A stretch of DNA of 64,000 bases. Origin: Moheibacter stercoris (GTDB lineage Bacteria; Bacteroidota; Bacteroidia; Flavobacteriales; Weeksellaceae). How positions within the stretch are numbered: the first letter of the stretch is position 1; each line of letters begins with the position of its first letter. The translations under genes were made by a program, and so were the position numbers. The notes beneath the pieces are model-generated. The model was not told the origin of the DNA. It saw nothing but the letters and a program-made list of their open reading frames with translations, and searched no databases. Positions 1 through 9,197 of this stretch are shown piece after piece. The stretch covers positions 35,059 to 99,058 of the forward strand of contig NZ_JBEPMO010000010.1 in assembly GCF_040545805.1 (NCBI RefSeq). The letters are read 5' to 3'.

Positions 1-435
1 ATCAACGTAGGTATTTCGGTATCTCGTGTTGGAGGTAACGCGCAAACAAAACCAATGAAAAAAGTATCAGGTACGTTGAAATTAGACCAAGCTCAATACC
101 GCGAATTAGAAGCTTTCGCAAAATTTGGTTCTGATTTAGATGCTGTTACTATGTCAGTTATTGGAAAAGGAGAAAGAAACGTGGAGATTTTGAAACAAAA
201 CGTAAACTCACCAATCCCAGTAGAAGAGCAAGTAGCGATCATTTTAGCGGGTACAAACGGTATGTTGCGTGACGTTCCTGTAGCGAAAGTGAAGGAATGG
301 CAAGAGAACTTCTTGTCTTTGTTGAGAAACCAACACAAAGATTTGTTGACTTCTTTACGTGACGGAAAATACGATGATGCAATCGTAGACAAATTGAAAG
401 CAGTGATTATAGACACAACTGTATCATACAAATAA
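1..435 (+). CDS. atpA: ATP synthase F1 subunit alpha, 3' part
   Basis: This is the C-terminal part of the F1 alpha subunit, which with beta forms the catalytic hexamer of ATP synthase on the cytoplasmic face of the inner membrane. The reading frame is open from base 1, so the gene starts before the window; 144 residues are visible out of about 525 in the family. The first residues contain the conserved SVSRVGG stretch, whose Arg (visible residue 9) matches the arginine finger that reaches into the beta catalytic site. A helical C-terminal domain follows. atpG starts 79 bases downstream on the same strand, the usual F1 order. The identification is certain; only the start is missing. Confidence 0.97.
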   Translation: MNVGISVSRVGGNAQTKPMKKVSGTLKLDQAQYRELEAFAKFGSDLDAVTMSVIGKGERNVEILKQNVNSPIPVEEQVAIILAGTNGMLRDVPVAKVKEWQENFLSLLRNQHKDLLTSLRDGKYDDAIVDKLKAVIIDTTVSYK

Positions 436-514
436 GAAGAATTTGAGATGAACTTCGTTATTGACGAAGTTCATCTTTCAATCATAAAGTCATAGACTAG
501 TTATTTTTTCATAA

Positions 515-1384
515 ATGGCAAACTTAAAAGAAATACGAAGTAGAATTACATCTGTCGGTTCAACGATGCAGATTACAAGTGCTATGAAAATGGTATCTGC
601 TGCGAAATTGAAACGTGCTCAAGATGCTATCATACAACTTCGTCCTTACGCAAACAAATTGCGTGATATCCTTGAAAACATTAGTTCGACCTTGGATAGC
701 GATGCTGGAGGAAAATTAACCATCGAACGAGAGGTAAAAAAAATGCTTGTCGTTGTGATTACTTCCAACAGAGGTTTGGCGGGAGCATTTAACTCCAATG
801 TATTCAAAATAGCAAATGCCTTGGTAGTGGAGAATTCAGTAAAAGGTATCGAGACGGAATTGATGACAATTGGTAAAAAAGGTTTCGATTTGATGCGTAA
901 ATCCAATACGATCTACAAAAACGAATCTTCTTTATGGGATAACCTTAGCTATGAAAATGTAGCAGTTATTGCAGACGAAGTAACGGAGAAGTTTTTGGCA
1001 GGTGATTATGACCAAGTTCGTTTGGTTTACAACTCCTTCAAAAATGCTGCTACACAAATCGTGATGGACGAGCAATATTTGCCAGTTCAAATTGTGAAAA
1101 GCGAATCAGGTGCGGCTCAATCGGTAGATTATATTTTTGAACCATCAAAAGAGGAAATCGTTACAGACTTAATTCCTCAAGCCTTGAAAACGCAATTCTT
1201 CAAAGCGATTTTGGATTCAAATGCAGCTGAACATGGTGCACGTATGACTGCGATGCACAAAGCAACCGATAATGCCGATGCTTTACGTAAAGAATTGGTG
1301 TTGCAATACAACAAAGAAAGACAAGCTGCTATTACCAACGAAATCTTGGAAATTGTGGGTGGTGCAGAAGCATTGGATTCTTAA
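515..1384 (+). CDS. atpG: ATP synthase F1 subunit gamma
   Basis: This is the central stalk subunit, which rotates inside the alpha/beta hexamer and couples proton flow to ATP synthesis. At 289 aa it has the normal length. The N-terminal helix carries the family pattern IRSRITSVGSTMQITSAMKMV, and the C-terminal helix the pattern AEHGARMTAMHKATDNA; these two helices form the coiled-coil shaft. It follows atpA on the same strand and is probably cotranscribed with it. A strong intrinsic terminator lies 26 bases after the stop, so this looks like the last gene of the ATP synthase operon. Nothing is unusual. Confidence 0.98.
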   Translation: MANLKEIRSRITSVGSTMQITSAMKMVSAAKLKRAQDAIIQLRPYANKLRDILENISSTLDSDAGGKLTIEREVKKMLVVVITSNRGLAGAFNSNVFKIANALVVENSVKGIETELMTIGKKGFDLMRKSNTIYKNESSLWDNLSYENVAVIADEVTEKFLAGDYDQVRLVYNSFKNAATQIVMDEQYLPVQIVKSESGAAQSVDYIFEPSKEEIVTDLIPQALKTQFFKAILDSNAAEHGARMTAMHKATDNADALRKELVLQYNKERQAAITNEILEIVGGAEALDS

Positions 1385-1409
1385 TCCAAGCTATTATACA
1401 ATATGTAGG

Positions 1410-1436
1410 AGCGGGTTTTTTACCCGCTTTTTTTTG
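1410..1436 (+). terminator. Intrinsic terminator after atpG
   Basis: A 7-bp perfect stem (AGCGGGT / ACCCGCT) with a 5-base loop is followed by a run of eight T residues. It closes the ATP synthase operon before the TerC gene. Confidence 0.9.
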
Positions 1437-1467
1437 TTTTTATCCTCAGAATTTTCCCTGATTATTC

Positions 1468-2472
1468 ATGGGAATTATAGATATTTGTGGAAACTTTCCC
1501 ATTATGGTTTGGATCATTTTTCTTTCTGTTGTTACTGTGCTTTTAGCCTTGGATTTAGGCGTTTTCAATCGTAAAGCACATGTTATTTCCTATAAAGAAG
1601 CAGGCAAATGGACAACCTTTTGGGTGGGTTTATCATTGGTTTTCTCAGGTATCATCTTTTGGTTATTCAAAGAAGGTCATGTAGATAATCCTCATAACTA
1701 TACGCCCGAAACAGCTTTTTGGAAATATATCCAAGGATATTTGTTGGAATTGTCTCTTTCAGTCGATAATATATTTGTCATTGCCGTTATTTTCCGATCA
1801 TTCAGCATTCCGCAAAAATACCAACATCGTGTTTTATTTTGGGGAATTGTAGGTGCAGTTGTATTTAGAGCTTTGATGATTTTCTTTGGAATTTGGTTAA
1901 TTCAAAAGGTAGATTGGGTTACTTATCTATTTGGAGCTTTCTTGATCTATACAGCTTATAATATGGCTTTTTCTGGAGAGGAATCTGAATTCAATCCGAA
2001 AGAAAGTTGGGTTTTTAAGACCATGCGTAAGATTATGCCTATCACCAAAGGGATCCATGATCAAAAATTATTTGTGAAAAAGATGGGAATTTGGGCTGCG
2101 ACACCTTTATTTTTGGCCTTAATCATCATCGAATTGACCGATGTTTTATTTGCATTGGATAGTATTCCGGCCATTTTAGCGATTACAGAAAACCCATTTA
2201 TTGTCTTTTCTTCTAATATCATGGCAATTTTAGGTTTGCGTTCTATGTATTTCTTCTTGGCAAATGTGATTGATAAATTCTCTTATTTAAAATATAGCTT
2301 AGCTGTTATTTTGTTGTTTGTGGGAATCAAGATGGGACTACATCATTATCTAAAAGCCAATGATTTGGCGATTCCAGAATGGTTGTCTTTAGGCGTTATT
2401 TTGGTTTCATTAACTGCTGGAATCCTGTATTCCTTGTATAAAAACAAACAAAACGAAGCCCTCGAAAAATAA
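1468..2472 (+). CDS. TerC family integral membrane protein
   Basis: This is a polytopic inner-membrane protein of the TerC/Alx family, members of which are linked to tellurite resistance and manganese export. Two acidic intramembrane motifs typical of the family are visible: ELSLSVDN near residue 92 and ELTDVLFALDS near residue 217. The N-terminal segment has the usual pattern LALDLGVFNRKAH. There are about nine hydrophobic segments. The length is 334 aa from the ATG used here; an ATG at 1504 (start MVWIIF) gives 322 aa and fits the family N-terminus at least as well. It stands alone between the atpG terminator and a secreted-protein gene. The family is secure, but the transported ion cannot be read from the sequence. 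Confidence 0.9.
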   Translation: MGIIDICGNFPIMVWIIFLSVVTVLLALDLGVFNRKAHVISYKEAGKWTTFWVGLSLVFSGIIFWLFKEGHVDNPHNYTPETAFWKYIQGYLLELSLSVDNIFVIAVIFRSFSIPQKYQHRVLFWGIVGAVVFRALMIFFGIWLIQKVDWVTYLFGAFLIYTAYNMAFSGEESEFNPKESWVFKTMRKIMPITKGIHDQKLFVKKMGIWAATPLFLALIIIELTDVLFALDSIPAILAITENPFIVFSSNIMAILGLRSMYFFLANVIDKFSYLKYSLAVILLFVGIKMGLHHYLKANDLAIPEWLSLGVILVSLTAGILYSLYKNKQNEALEK

Positions 2473-2572
2473 GTTTTTCAGAAATGTATTGTTAAAGTGC
2501 TAATTTTTCGTTAAAATTGACTTATTTTTAATGCGAAATTAACACTGGATACTATACAAATTTGTTTTACTT

Positions 2573-5500
2573 ATGAGAAAAACTTTACTCGTAATTTTTT
2601 TCCTGCAATTTTTGTTTTCCCTGAATGCCCAATCAATTGTTGTCAATAGTGCGGCGCATCCAGAAACAAATCTAACTGCGGAACAATTACTCACAAATGT
2701 TTTATTAGATGGAGGATTTTGTTCATCAACATCTAATTTCCAATTAAAAGATAATCCCTCGGCACAATTTCCACACGTGGATCGCAGTTGGGGATATTTT
2801 GAAAAAGGCAATTCAAATTTCCCATTTGAAAGAGGAATTGTTCTTACCACAGGTTTTGCTAGAAATGCAAATGGCCCGTCAAGTGAGTTTGCTTCTGACG
2901 GTGATTATGGATGGGCAGGTGATAATGCCGCAAGTTACTTAGCGGGAGTTAGCACCAATAATGCTACAGTTTTTGAATTTGATTTCGTTCCACAAGGGAA
3001 CTTTATTTCATTTAACTACATCTTCGCTTCTGAAGAATACCCAGATTACCCTTGTGAAGGATACAATGACGTTTTTGCATTTATTATCAGTGGTCCTGGT
3101 ATTAACAATGACCCGGGAATCAATGGTAAAAACATTGCAAGATTGCCAAATGGGGATCCTGTAACCATTGACAATGTCAATGATGTTATAGGATGTGGTG
3201 ACGATACTTACTATGTTGGAGGTCCTTTTAATGATATTACATATGGTGGTAGAACAATTCCTTTGACTGCTCAATCACCTGTAATACCTGGACAAACCTA
3301 TCATATTCGTTTAGTAATCGCAGATGCTTATGATACCATCTATGATTCAGCTGTATTTTTGGAAGCGGGTTCATTTGATTTAGGATCTTCTATTACCAAT
3401 GAATCTGGTGATGTTTTAGGAGATGATTTATTGGTATGTGGAACCGATTCCTATGTATTAAAAGTAAACGTAACAGATCCTAATGTTCAATTGCAATGGT
3501 TCAAGGATGGAGTTGCAATCCCAGGAGCAACAACCAATCAAATAACGATTACAAGTTCAGGATTATACAAAATAATGGTTATAAGTGGTGATTGTTCTTC
3601 ACAAGATGAAATCGACGTTGTTTTTGGAGAATTACCGACCAATGGAGTTTCGTTCAATTTGGAAAAAGTAGATGTGGACGGAGATGGTATTGAAAATTTC
3701 AATCTTACTTTGATTCAACCACAAGTGGTGGACAATCCAAACGAACATACGTTTAAATATTATCCAACCTTAGCAGATGCCGAGAATCAAACCAATCAAA
3801 TTGCCAATCCTACGAATTATCCAGCGACTGACAATACGTTGGTGTATTGCCGAGTTGCCAATGACGATGGATGTTCCAAAATCGTCAATATTTTATTGAA
3901 AGTATTGGAGGATTGTATCAATCCAGAAGCAGCCTGTCCTGGTCCAGAATTTGGGTTGAATATACCTTTCCAAAATGATGGGGAGATTCCAGCCACGGCA
4001 CCAGATGGTCCGAATTATGGTTGTTTAGGAAGTGAACCTTATCCAAGATTCTATTATTTTAAGATTGCTGAATCGGGAACTTTACATTTCGATTTGAATC
4101 AATATACAGAAGAGAACCAAGAAGGAACTCCTATTGATGTAGACTTTATCGTTTGGGGGCCATTTACTGAGGTTCCTTGTGATTATGATGATTTACAAAC
4201 CGTTGTTGATTGTAGTTATTCGGCATCGGCTTTTGAAAACGTAACAATTCCAAACGCTCAAGAGGGTGAGTTTTACATCATGATGATTACCAATTATGCA
4301 GGTACATATGGAACGTTTGGATATGTTAACTTGATTTTCGATGAAGAGAATTCTACAGGATCTTTTGACTGTTCTATTGTGGAAGGAAATGCAGAATATG
4401 CAGAATGTGATAACGACCAAGATGGGCAAGTTACTTTTGATTTAACTGCCATCGCAACTGATGTGGTAGAAGGAAATCCAACATTAACTGTTAAATTTTA
4501 TTCAACTGAGGAAGATGCGACCAATGATACCAACAATAACGTTATCCCAACAGGCAACTATAACGTAACGACCGCGAACTCACCTGCTATCATTTATGCG
4601 CAAGTCAAAGATGGAAATGGAGAGATTGTTGAAATTACCGAGATTACTTTATCCGTTTATGATGGAGTAGTTGGATATCAAAATGTGGACATGAGCTATT
4701 GTGATGTTGGGTTAGATGGAACAGAAATCATTGATTTGACTGTGATTGAAGTAATTCCAAACCAAAATCAATACAATGTTACGTATTATGAAACAATGGC
4801 AGATGCGCAAGCGGGTAACGCTGCTTTCATTCCAAATCCAAACAATTACTCTACAGGATCAGGAACGGTTTACGTTCGTATCCAAAATGAGGATGGATGT
4901 TTTGCGATCGCGCAAATTAACATCAGTATTTCCGCATTGGAAGTTGATTTAGGAGAAAATTTCGCGATGTGTGAGGGTGAATTCACGTTAACTCCAATCG
5001 TAAATCTGAATGGGTATACTGGAATTACTTATACATGGTTTAGAAATAACGTTGAGTTGGTAGATGAAACAGGAAGTTCATTGGTGATTAACCAAACTGG
5101 AACCTATAAAGTGATTATCAATACAGCGGAAGGTTGTGCAGGTGAAGATACCATTGTTGTTTCTCAAGGAGAAGCACCAACTATTACCAATGTGATTGTA
5201 GGTCCAAATTCAGTAATCATTGAAGCTACAGGAGGAGCAACTCCTTACGAATATTCCATGACAGGATATGTTTGGCAATCAAGCAATCAATTCAACAATT
5301 TACAACCAGGTATTCAAACTGTGTATGTGAAATCTGCTGAAGGATGTATTGTATCGCAACAAATAGCAATTTTCAAAATTCCAACGATGTTTACACCAAA
5401 TGGTGATGGTATCAATGATACTTGGAACATCCCAGGATTAGAAATTTACGAAGGTTCCAACGTGGTTATTTACGACCGTAGCGGAAGATTGGTTTATGAA

Positions 5501-5650
5501 GCTGAATTGAATTCCAATGTCATTTGGAATGGTTACTTCAAAAATGGTCAGAAAGCTCCAACTCAAGATTATTGGTACATCATCAATGTCTCAGATGGAC
5601 GTAAATTCACAGGACATGTAACGGTAAAAAGTCGTGGCGAGAAAAATTAA
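2573..5650 (+). CDS. Secreted choice-of-anchor L protein with type IX (type B) sorting domain
   Basis: This is a 1025-aa exported surface or extracellular protein. A signal peptide occupies about residues 1-20 (hydrophobic, ending LNAQ). Residues about 25-260 resemble the choice-of-anchor L domain, with the motif FDFVPQGNFISFNYIFASEEYP. An Ig-like stretch follows at about 275-350, then repeated beta-rich modules rich in Asn, Asp and Thr. The last 90 residues, starting at about 936 with FTPNGDGINDTW, are the gliding-motility-associated C-terminal domain (type B sorting signal), which directs export by the type IX system. Next to it on the same strand is a PorP/SprF-like gene; in this phylum such pairs are common and the partner may help secretion or attachment. 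Its ligand is unknown. Confidence 0.9.
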   Translation: MRKTLLVIFFLQFLFSLNAQSIVVNSAAHPETNLTAEQLLTNVLLDGGFCSSTSNFQLKDNPSAQFPHVDRSWGYFEKGNSNFPFERGIVLTTGFARNANGPSSEFASDGDYGWAGDNAASYLAGVSTNNATVFEFDFVPQGNFISFNYIFASEEYPDYPCEGYNDVFAFIISGPGINNDPGINGKNIARLPNGDPVTIDNVNDVIGCGDDTYYVGGPFNDITYGGRTIPLTAQSPVIPGQTYHIRLVIADAYDTIYDSAVFLEAGSFDLGSSITNESGDVLGDDLLVCGTDSYVLKVNVTDPNVQLQWFKDGVAIPGATTNQITITSSGLYKIMVISGDCSSQDEIDVVFGELPTNGVSFNLEKVDVDGDGIENFNLTLIQPQVVDNPNEHTFKYYPTLADAENQTNQIANPTNYPATDNTLVYCRVANDDGCSKIVNILLKVLEDCINPEAACPGPEFGLNIPFQNDGEIPATAPDGPNYGCLGSEPYPRFYYFKIAESGTLHFDLNQYTEENQEGTPIDVDFIVWGPFTEVPCDYDDLQTVVDCSYSASAFENVTIPNAQEGEFYIMMITNYAGTYGTFGYVNLIFDEENSTGSFDCSIVEGNAEYAECDNDQDGQVTFDLTAIATDVVEGNPTLTVKFYSTEEDATNDTNNNVIPTGNYNVTTANSPAIIYAQVKDGNGEIVEITEITLSVYDGVVGYQNVDMSYCDVGLDGTEIIDLTVIEVIPNQNQYNVTYYETMADAQAGNAAFIPNPNNYSTGSGTVYVRIQNEDGCFAIAQINISISALEVDLGENFAMCEGEFTLTPIVNLNGYTGITYTWFRNNVELVDETGSSLVINQTGTYKVIINTAEGCAGEDTIVVSQGEAPTITNVIVGPNSVIIEATGGATPYEYSMTGYVWQSSNQFNNLQPGIQTVYVKSAEGCIVSQQIAIFKIPTMFTPNGDGINDTWNIPGLEIYEGSNVVIYDRSGRLVYEAELNSNVIWNGYFKNGQKAPTQDYWYIINVSDGRKFTGHVTVKSRGEKN

Positions 5651-5663
5651 GAAATAGAAGGAT

Positions 5664-5681
5664 GGGAGGGTTCGCCCTCCC
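5664..5681 (+). terminator. GC-rich hairpin after the anchor-L gene
   Basis: A perfect 7-bp stem (GGGAGGG / CCCTCCC) closes a TTCG tetraloop, an exceptionally stable form. No T-run follows directly, so it may be a weak terminator or an mRNA 3'-end stabiliser between this gene and the PorP/SprF-like gene. Confidence 0.5.
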
Positions 5682-5732
5682 AGAATTCCATTCAAAAAAT
5701 AATTTTTAGCAGAATAATTCAATACTCCTAAA

Positions 5733-6689
5733 ATGAAAAAACAAAATATACTTTTAACATTAGCATTGGGTGTAATCTCAATGTGTTCCTTTGCCCAATC
5801 AAGCTTACCGTTTGATGAGCAATATTATATAATGGATAAGTTTCTCGTGAATCCTTCTTTTACTGGTGCAGAAGATGATATTATTTTCAAAGCCTCTCAT
5901 AGAAGGCAATGGGACAATATGCCCAATAGCCCAGTAACAACCTTAGTGAGTGCACATGCAAACATTGTGGACCGTGTAGGTTTGGGGGTTTATTTCATGA
6001 ACGATCACAATGGGAATACAAAAACCAATAGTTTCAACTTATCGGCTGGTTACCATATTCCAATTGGAGACAATAAAAAGAACAACTATGACACCAAAAA
6101 TCAGTTCTCTTTTGGTACATCTTTGAGTTTCGCAGGTATGCATTTCACGGGAGAAGTAGAGAATCCAAATGATCCCATTTACAACGATATGGAAACAAGA
6201 GTGTATGTTCCTTATATCAATTTTGGTGCATCTGCAACCTATGAAGGATGGATGATTGGTTTGTCTGTTTTGGACATCCCTTTGAGCTACAATGACCCGA
6301 TTGTCAATCAATATGAACCAAGTCCTATTTTCTATTATGGTATGTTAGGGAAAACCATCAACCTTGCTTCTAACTTAAGTTTAGAGCCAATGGTGGCCTA
6401 TCGTTCCAATTTTGATGAAGATAGTCGTCTAGATGCCAATTTACGTGCAAAAGCGAAATTTCAAAACAATGCAGTTTGGTTGGGTGCGAATTATCGCATG
6501 GATTTCTTCAATGGAGAAAATCAATCCTTAAGCGTATCTCCAATGATTGGTGCTGAAATTGGTCGCATGAATCTTGGATTTTCTTACAACATGGGATTGG
6601 GTGACATGAACAAAGAAGGAAACAATGGTTTTACAGCAGTTTTAGGATTCGATATCGAAAACTTTATCAAACCTGCTTTTAACCAATAA
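5733..6689 (+). CDS. PorP/SprF family type IX secretion-associated membrane protein
   Basis: This is a 318-aa outer-membrane protein of the PorP/SprF family. A signal peptide ends at about residue 22 (SMCSFAQ). Directly after it comes the family hallmark QYYIMDKFLVNPSFTGAED, followed by a region of alternating beta strands. Members are found beside genes for large proteins with type B sorting domains and are thought to help export or anchor that partner, as SprF does for the adhesin SprB. The preceding 1025-aa gene is the obvious partner here: it is 83 bases upstream on the same strand. A strong terminator closes the pair. The family call is firm; the specific partnership is inferred from position. 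Confidence 0.88.
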   Translation: MKKQNILLTLALGVISMCSFAQSSLPFDEQYYIMDKFLVNPSFTGAEDDIIFKASHRRQWDNMPNSPVTTLVSAHANIVDRVGLGVYFMNDHNGNTKTNSFNLSAGYHIPIGDNKKNNYDTKNQFSFGTSLSFAGMHFTGEVENPNDPIYNDMETRVYVPYINFGASATYEGWMIGLSVLDIPLSYNDPIVNQYEPSPIFYYGMLGKTINLASNLSLEPMVAYRSNFDEDSRLDANLRAKAKFQNNAVWLGANYRMDFFNGENQSLSVSPMIGAEIGRMNLGFSYNMGLGDMNKEGNNGFTAVLGFDIENFIKPAFNQ

Positions 6690-6712
6690 AACAGATTTTT
6701 ATAGTATACTTG

Positions 6713-6740
6713 AAAAGGACGGTTTTGCCGTCCTTTTTTT
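6713..6740 (+). terminator. Intrinsic terminator before recF
   Basis: A perfect 10-bp stem (AAAAGGACGG / CCGTCCTTTT) with a 5-base loop is followed by T residues. It ends the anchor-L and PorP/SprF pair. Confidence 0.9.
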
Positions 6741-6773
6741 ATGCGTTCAACTTTTTCATCCATTCTTTTATCG

Positions 6774-6781
6774 TAATTTTG
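6774..6781 (+). promoter_or_regulatory. Promoter -7 box for recF
   Basis: The sequence TAATTTTG is a perfect match to the Bacteroidetes -7 consensus TAnnTTTG. Its last base is only four bases before the recF ATG, so transcription would start at or next to the start codon. No clear -33 TTG was seen at the usual spacing. Confidence 0.45.
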
Positions 6782-6785
6782 AACC

Positions 6786-7865
6786 ATGTTTCTGAAATCC
6801 ATACAAATCCGAAATTTTAAAAACTTTACCGAAAGAGATTGGGAATTTTCACCCAAAATCAATGCATTTGTAGGGAAAAATGGAGTAGGGAAAACCAATG
6901 TGTTGGATGCGGTTCATTATTTGGCTTTGTCCAAAAGTTATTTGAATTATTCTGACGCACTAAACATCCAATTTGATGCGGATTTTTTCACTTTAGAAGG
7001 ACTTTTTGAACGAAATTATACAGAAGATGTCATTTTTTGTGCAGTTCAACGAAACAAAGCAAAAGTCTTGAAGAAAAATTCCAAAACTTATGATCGGATT
7101 TCAGATCATATTGGCCAATATCCGATTGTCATGATTTCGCCTTATGATTTGGATTTGATCAAAGAAGGTAGCGATGTGAGAAGAAAGTTTATTGACAACA
7201 TAATTTCTCAGTCCAATAAGGAATATTTGAACAATTTGATTCGGTATAATCGAGTGTTAACGCAACGAAATACCTTGTTAAAGTATTTCTTTCAGAACAA
7301 TACGTTTGACAAAGTTTCCTTGGAAATTTATGATGAGGAATTGATTTCCTTGGGGAATTACATTCATCTTGAACGCCAAAAATGGGTGCAAGATTTTGTG
7401 CCGATTTTCCAAGAATTCTATCAGATTTTATCGCAAGGAAATGAAAGCGTCAACATTGTCTACCAATCTCAATTGACAGAAAATTCTTTTGAAAATCTGT
7501 TGAGAGATAATGTTTTGAAAGACAAAGCGGCACAATACACCACCCAAGGAATTCATAAAGATGACATCGAACTCACGATCATGAATTATCCGGTGAAAAA
7601 GTTTGGTTCGCAAGGTCAACAAAAATCCTATTTGATTTCCTTGAAATTGGCCCAATTCGAAATCATTCAACGAAATCTAGGCATTACGCCTATCTTGTTA
7701 TTGGACGATATTTTTGATAAATTGGACGAATCAAGAGTAGAACAATTGATCAAATTGGTCAATGAAGAACGATTTGGACAAATTTTTATTTCGGATACGC
7801 ACCCAGAACGAACAGAAGGAATTATACGAAAAATCAATTCAGATAGTAAAATATTCAAACTTTGA
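6786..7865 (+). CDS. recF: DNA replication and repair protein RecF
   Basis: RecF is an SMC-like ATPase of the cytoplasm that binds gapped DNA and, with RecO and RecR, helps load RecA. The 359-aa length is normal. Walker A is GKNGVGKT at residues 30-37; the ABC signature region reads FGSQGQQKSYLISLKLAQ near residue 280; Walker B is ILLLDDIFDKLD near residue 303, followed by the D-loop. The stop codon overlaps the start of the DUF721 gene, so the two are translationally coupled. The genes dnaA, dnaN and gyrB are not in view nearby. Confidence 0.97.
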   Translation: MFLKSIQIRNFKNFTERDWEFSPKINAFVGKNGVGKTNVLDAVHYLALSKSYLNYSDALNIQFDADFFTLEGLFERNYTEDVIFCAVQRNKAKVLKKNSKTYDRISDHIGQYPIVMISPYDLDLIKEGSDVRRKFIDNIISQSNKEYLNNLIRYNRVLTQRNTLLKYFFQNNTFDKVSLEIYDEELISLGNYIHLERQKWVQDFVPIFQEFYQILSQGNESVNIVYQSQLTENSFENLLRDNVLKDKAAQYTTQGIHKDDIELTIMNYPVKKFGSQGQQKSYLISLKLAQFEIIQRNLGITPILLLDDIFDKLDESRVEQLIKLVNEERFGQIFISDTHPERTEGIIRKINSDSKIFKL

Positions 7866-8155
7866 GAAGAAGAGATAACAACCAAAATTTAGGTGAAGCC
7901 ATCAAACAAATGATTTCTGACTTGGGCATGGAAGAGCGCATTTTCTCTGTTCAAGCCGAAGAAATGTTTCAAGAAATGATGGGTAACTACATTATGGGAT
8001 ATGTGGAGAGATTTGAAGTGAAGAATCGAATTTTATACATCAAAATAAAGTCTCCCGAATTGAAAAATGAGCTTTTGTATGGCAAAGATAAAATCAAAGC
8101 TCATATAAATGAAGGAATTGGAAAAGAATACCTAACCGAAATTAAATTTTTGTAA
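7862..8155 (+). CDS. DUF721 domain protein (DciA-like)
   Basis: This 97-aa protein belongs to DUF721, whose actinobacterial and proteobacterial members include DciA, a loader of the replicative helicase. The fold is KH-like; here the core runs from GEAIKQMISDLG to the C-terminus. The start used is a TTG at 7862 that overlaps the recF stop, which preserves the usual N-terminus (RRRDNNQNLGEAIKQM); the next ATG, at 7910, would cut into the domain. The coupling to recF suits a replication or repair role. The stop overlaps the next ATG by one base. Family membership is likely; function in this phylum is not established. Confidence 0.8.
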   Translation: MRRRDNNQNLGEAIKQMISDLGMEERIFSVQAEEMFQEMMGNYIMGYVERFEVKNRILYIKIKSPELKNELLYGKDKIKAHINEGIGKEYLTEIKFL

Positions 8156-9132
8156 TGCCACTAATTGAGAAATCCAACTATGTAGCACCCTCTCGTTTTT
8201 TTCAAAATCCTCATATATCGACTATTTATTTAGGTCGATTTCGTAAGACCATTCGTCCCGATTATCAGCGCGAACGATTGGAATTGGAGGATGGTGACTT
8301 TTTGGATGTGGATTATAAAATTCAAAGCAAAGAAGTGGCGATTATCCTTTGCCATGGTTTAGAAGGCGCTTCTGATCGTGCTTATAACAATACAAGCGCG
8401 AATTATTTTTTGGAGAAAAATTGGTCTGTTTTTGCTTGGAACAATCGAAGTTGTAGCGGCGAAATGAATCGCCTGCCCGTTTTGTATCATCATGCCTCGG
8501 TCGATGATTTGGATCGAATTGTGCAATTTGTTCGCGAAAAGGGATTTCAAGAAATATTCCTTTTGGGATTTTCGATGGGTGGAGCTCAAGTGATGAATTA
8601 TTTGGCTCGAAAAAATGAAAACAATTGGATCAAAGCAGGAGTTGCCATCTCGACTCCTATTCATCTAAAAGATAGTGTGGAAAGTTTAAAAAGAGGTTTT
8701 AATAGGGTGTATTTGAAAAATTTCACGATTAAAATTTCAAGAAAATTAAGAGAAAAAAGACAACAATTTCCTGAATTGATCGATTGGTCAAAGGTTGCTA
8801 AAATTAAAACTTTTGATGAAGTAGATGATTATTTTACCGCTCCTTTGCACGGATTTCAAGACAAAGAAGATTATTACCGTAAAGCTTCACCAGATTATAC
8901 AATGGAATTAATAAAAACTCCAGTTTTGGTTATTAACGCTTGGGATGACCCTTTTTTAGGTGAGAATTGCTTTCCAATAGAATTCGCGAAAAATCATCCG
9001 AATATTTATTTAGAAACGCCTAAAAATGGTGGGCATTGTGCTTTTCCAATGAAAAATTCGCCTTATTCCTATTCAGAAGTGAGAGGTTTTGAATTTTTTG
9101 AATCCATTAAAAGAAATCGAAAATTTTCCTGA
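8155..9132 (+). CDS. YheT-like alpha/beta hydrolase
   Basis: This is a 325-aa alpha/beta hydrolase of the YheT/EMB8 group, predicted cytoplasmic. The nucleophile elbow is GFSMGG with Ser140; the acid is one of the two Asp residues in NAWDDPF (264-265); the catalytic His is His294 in NGGHCAF. The oxyanion region CHGLEGASD near residue 63 is typical. The N-terminus (SRFFQNPHISTIY) matches the family feature FxNxHxxTI. Substrates are poorly known; esterase activity is the usual inference. It overlaps the DUF721 stop by one base, so recF, DUF721 and this gene probably form one transcript. Confidence 0.85.
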   Translation: MPLIEKSNYVAPSRFFQNPHISTIYLGRFRKTIRPDYQRERLELEDGDFLDVDYKIQSKEVAIILCHGLEGASDRAYNNTSANYFLEKNWSVFAWNNRSCSGEMNRLPVLYHHASVDDLDRIVQFVREKGFQEIFLLGFSMGGAQVMNYLARKNENNWIKAGVAISTPIHLKDSVESLKRGFNRVYLKNFTIKISRKLREKRQQFPELIDWSKVAKIKTFDEVDDYFTAPLHGFQDKEDYYRKASPDYTMELIKTPVLVINAWDDPFLGENCFPIEFAKNHPNIYLETPKNGGHCAFPMKNSPYSYSEVRGFEFFESIKRNRKFS

Positions 9133-9144
9133 AGTATTTATAAA

Positions 9145-9179
9145 AACAAAAGCCCGATTCTACAATTGGGCTTTTGTTT
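9145..9179. terminator. Bidirectional terminator
   Basis: The stem AACAAAAGCCC / GGGCTTTTGTT has A-rich and T-rich flanks on both sides, so it can end both the plus-strand hydrolase transcript and the minus-strand transcript of cassette copy 1. Confidence 0.85.
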
Positions 9180-9197
9180 AGAAGGTGTGGTTTTTAG

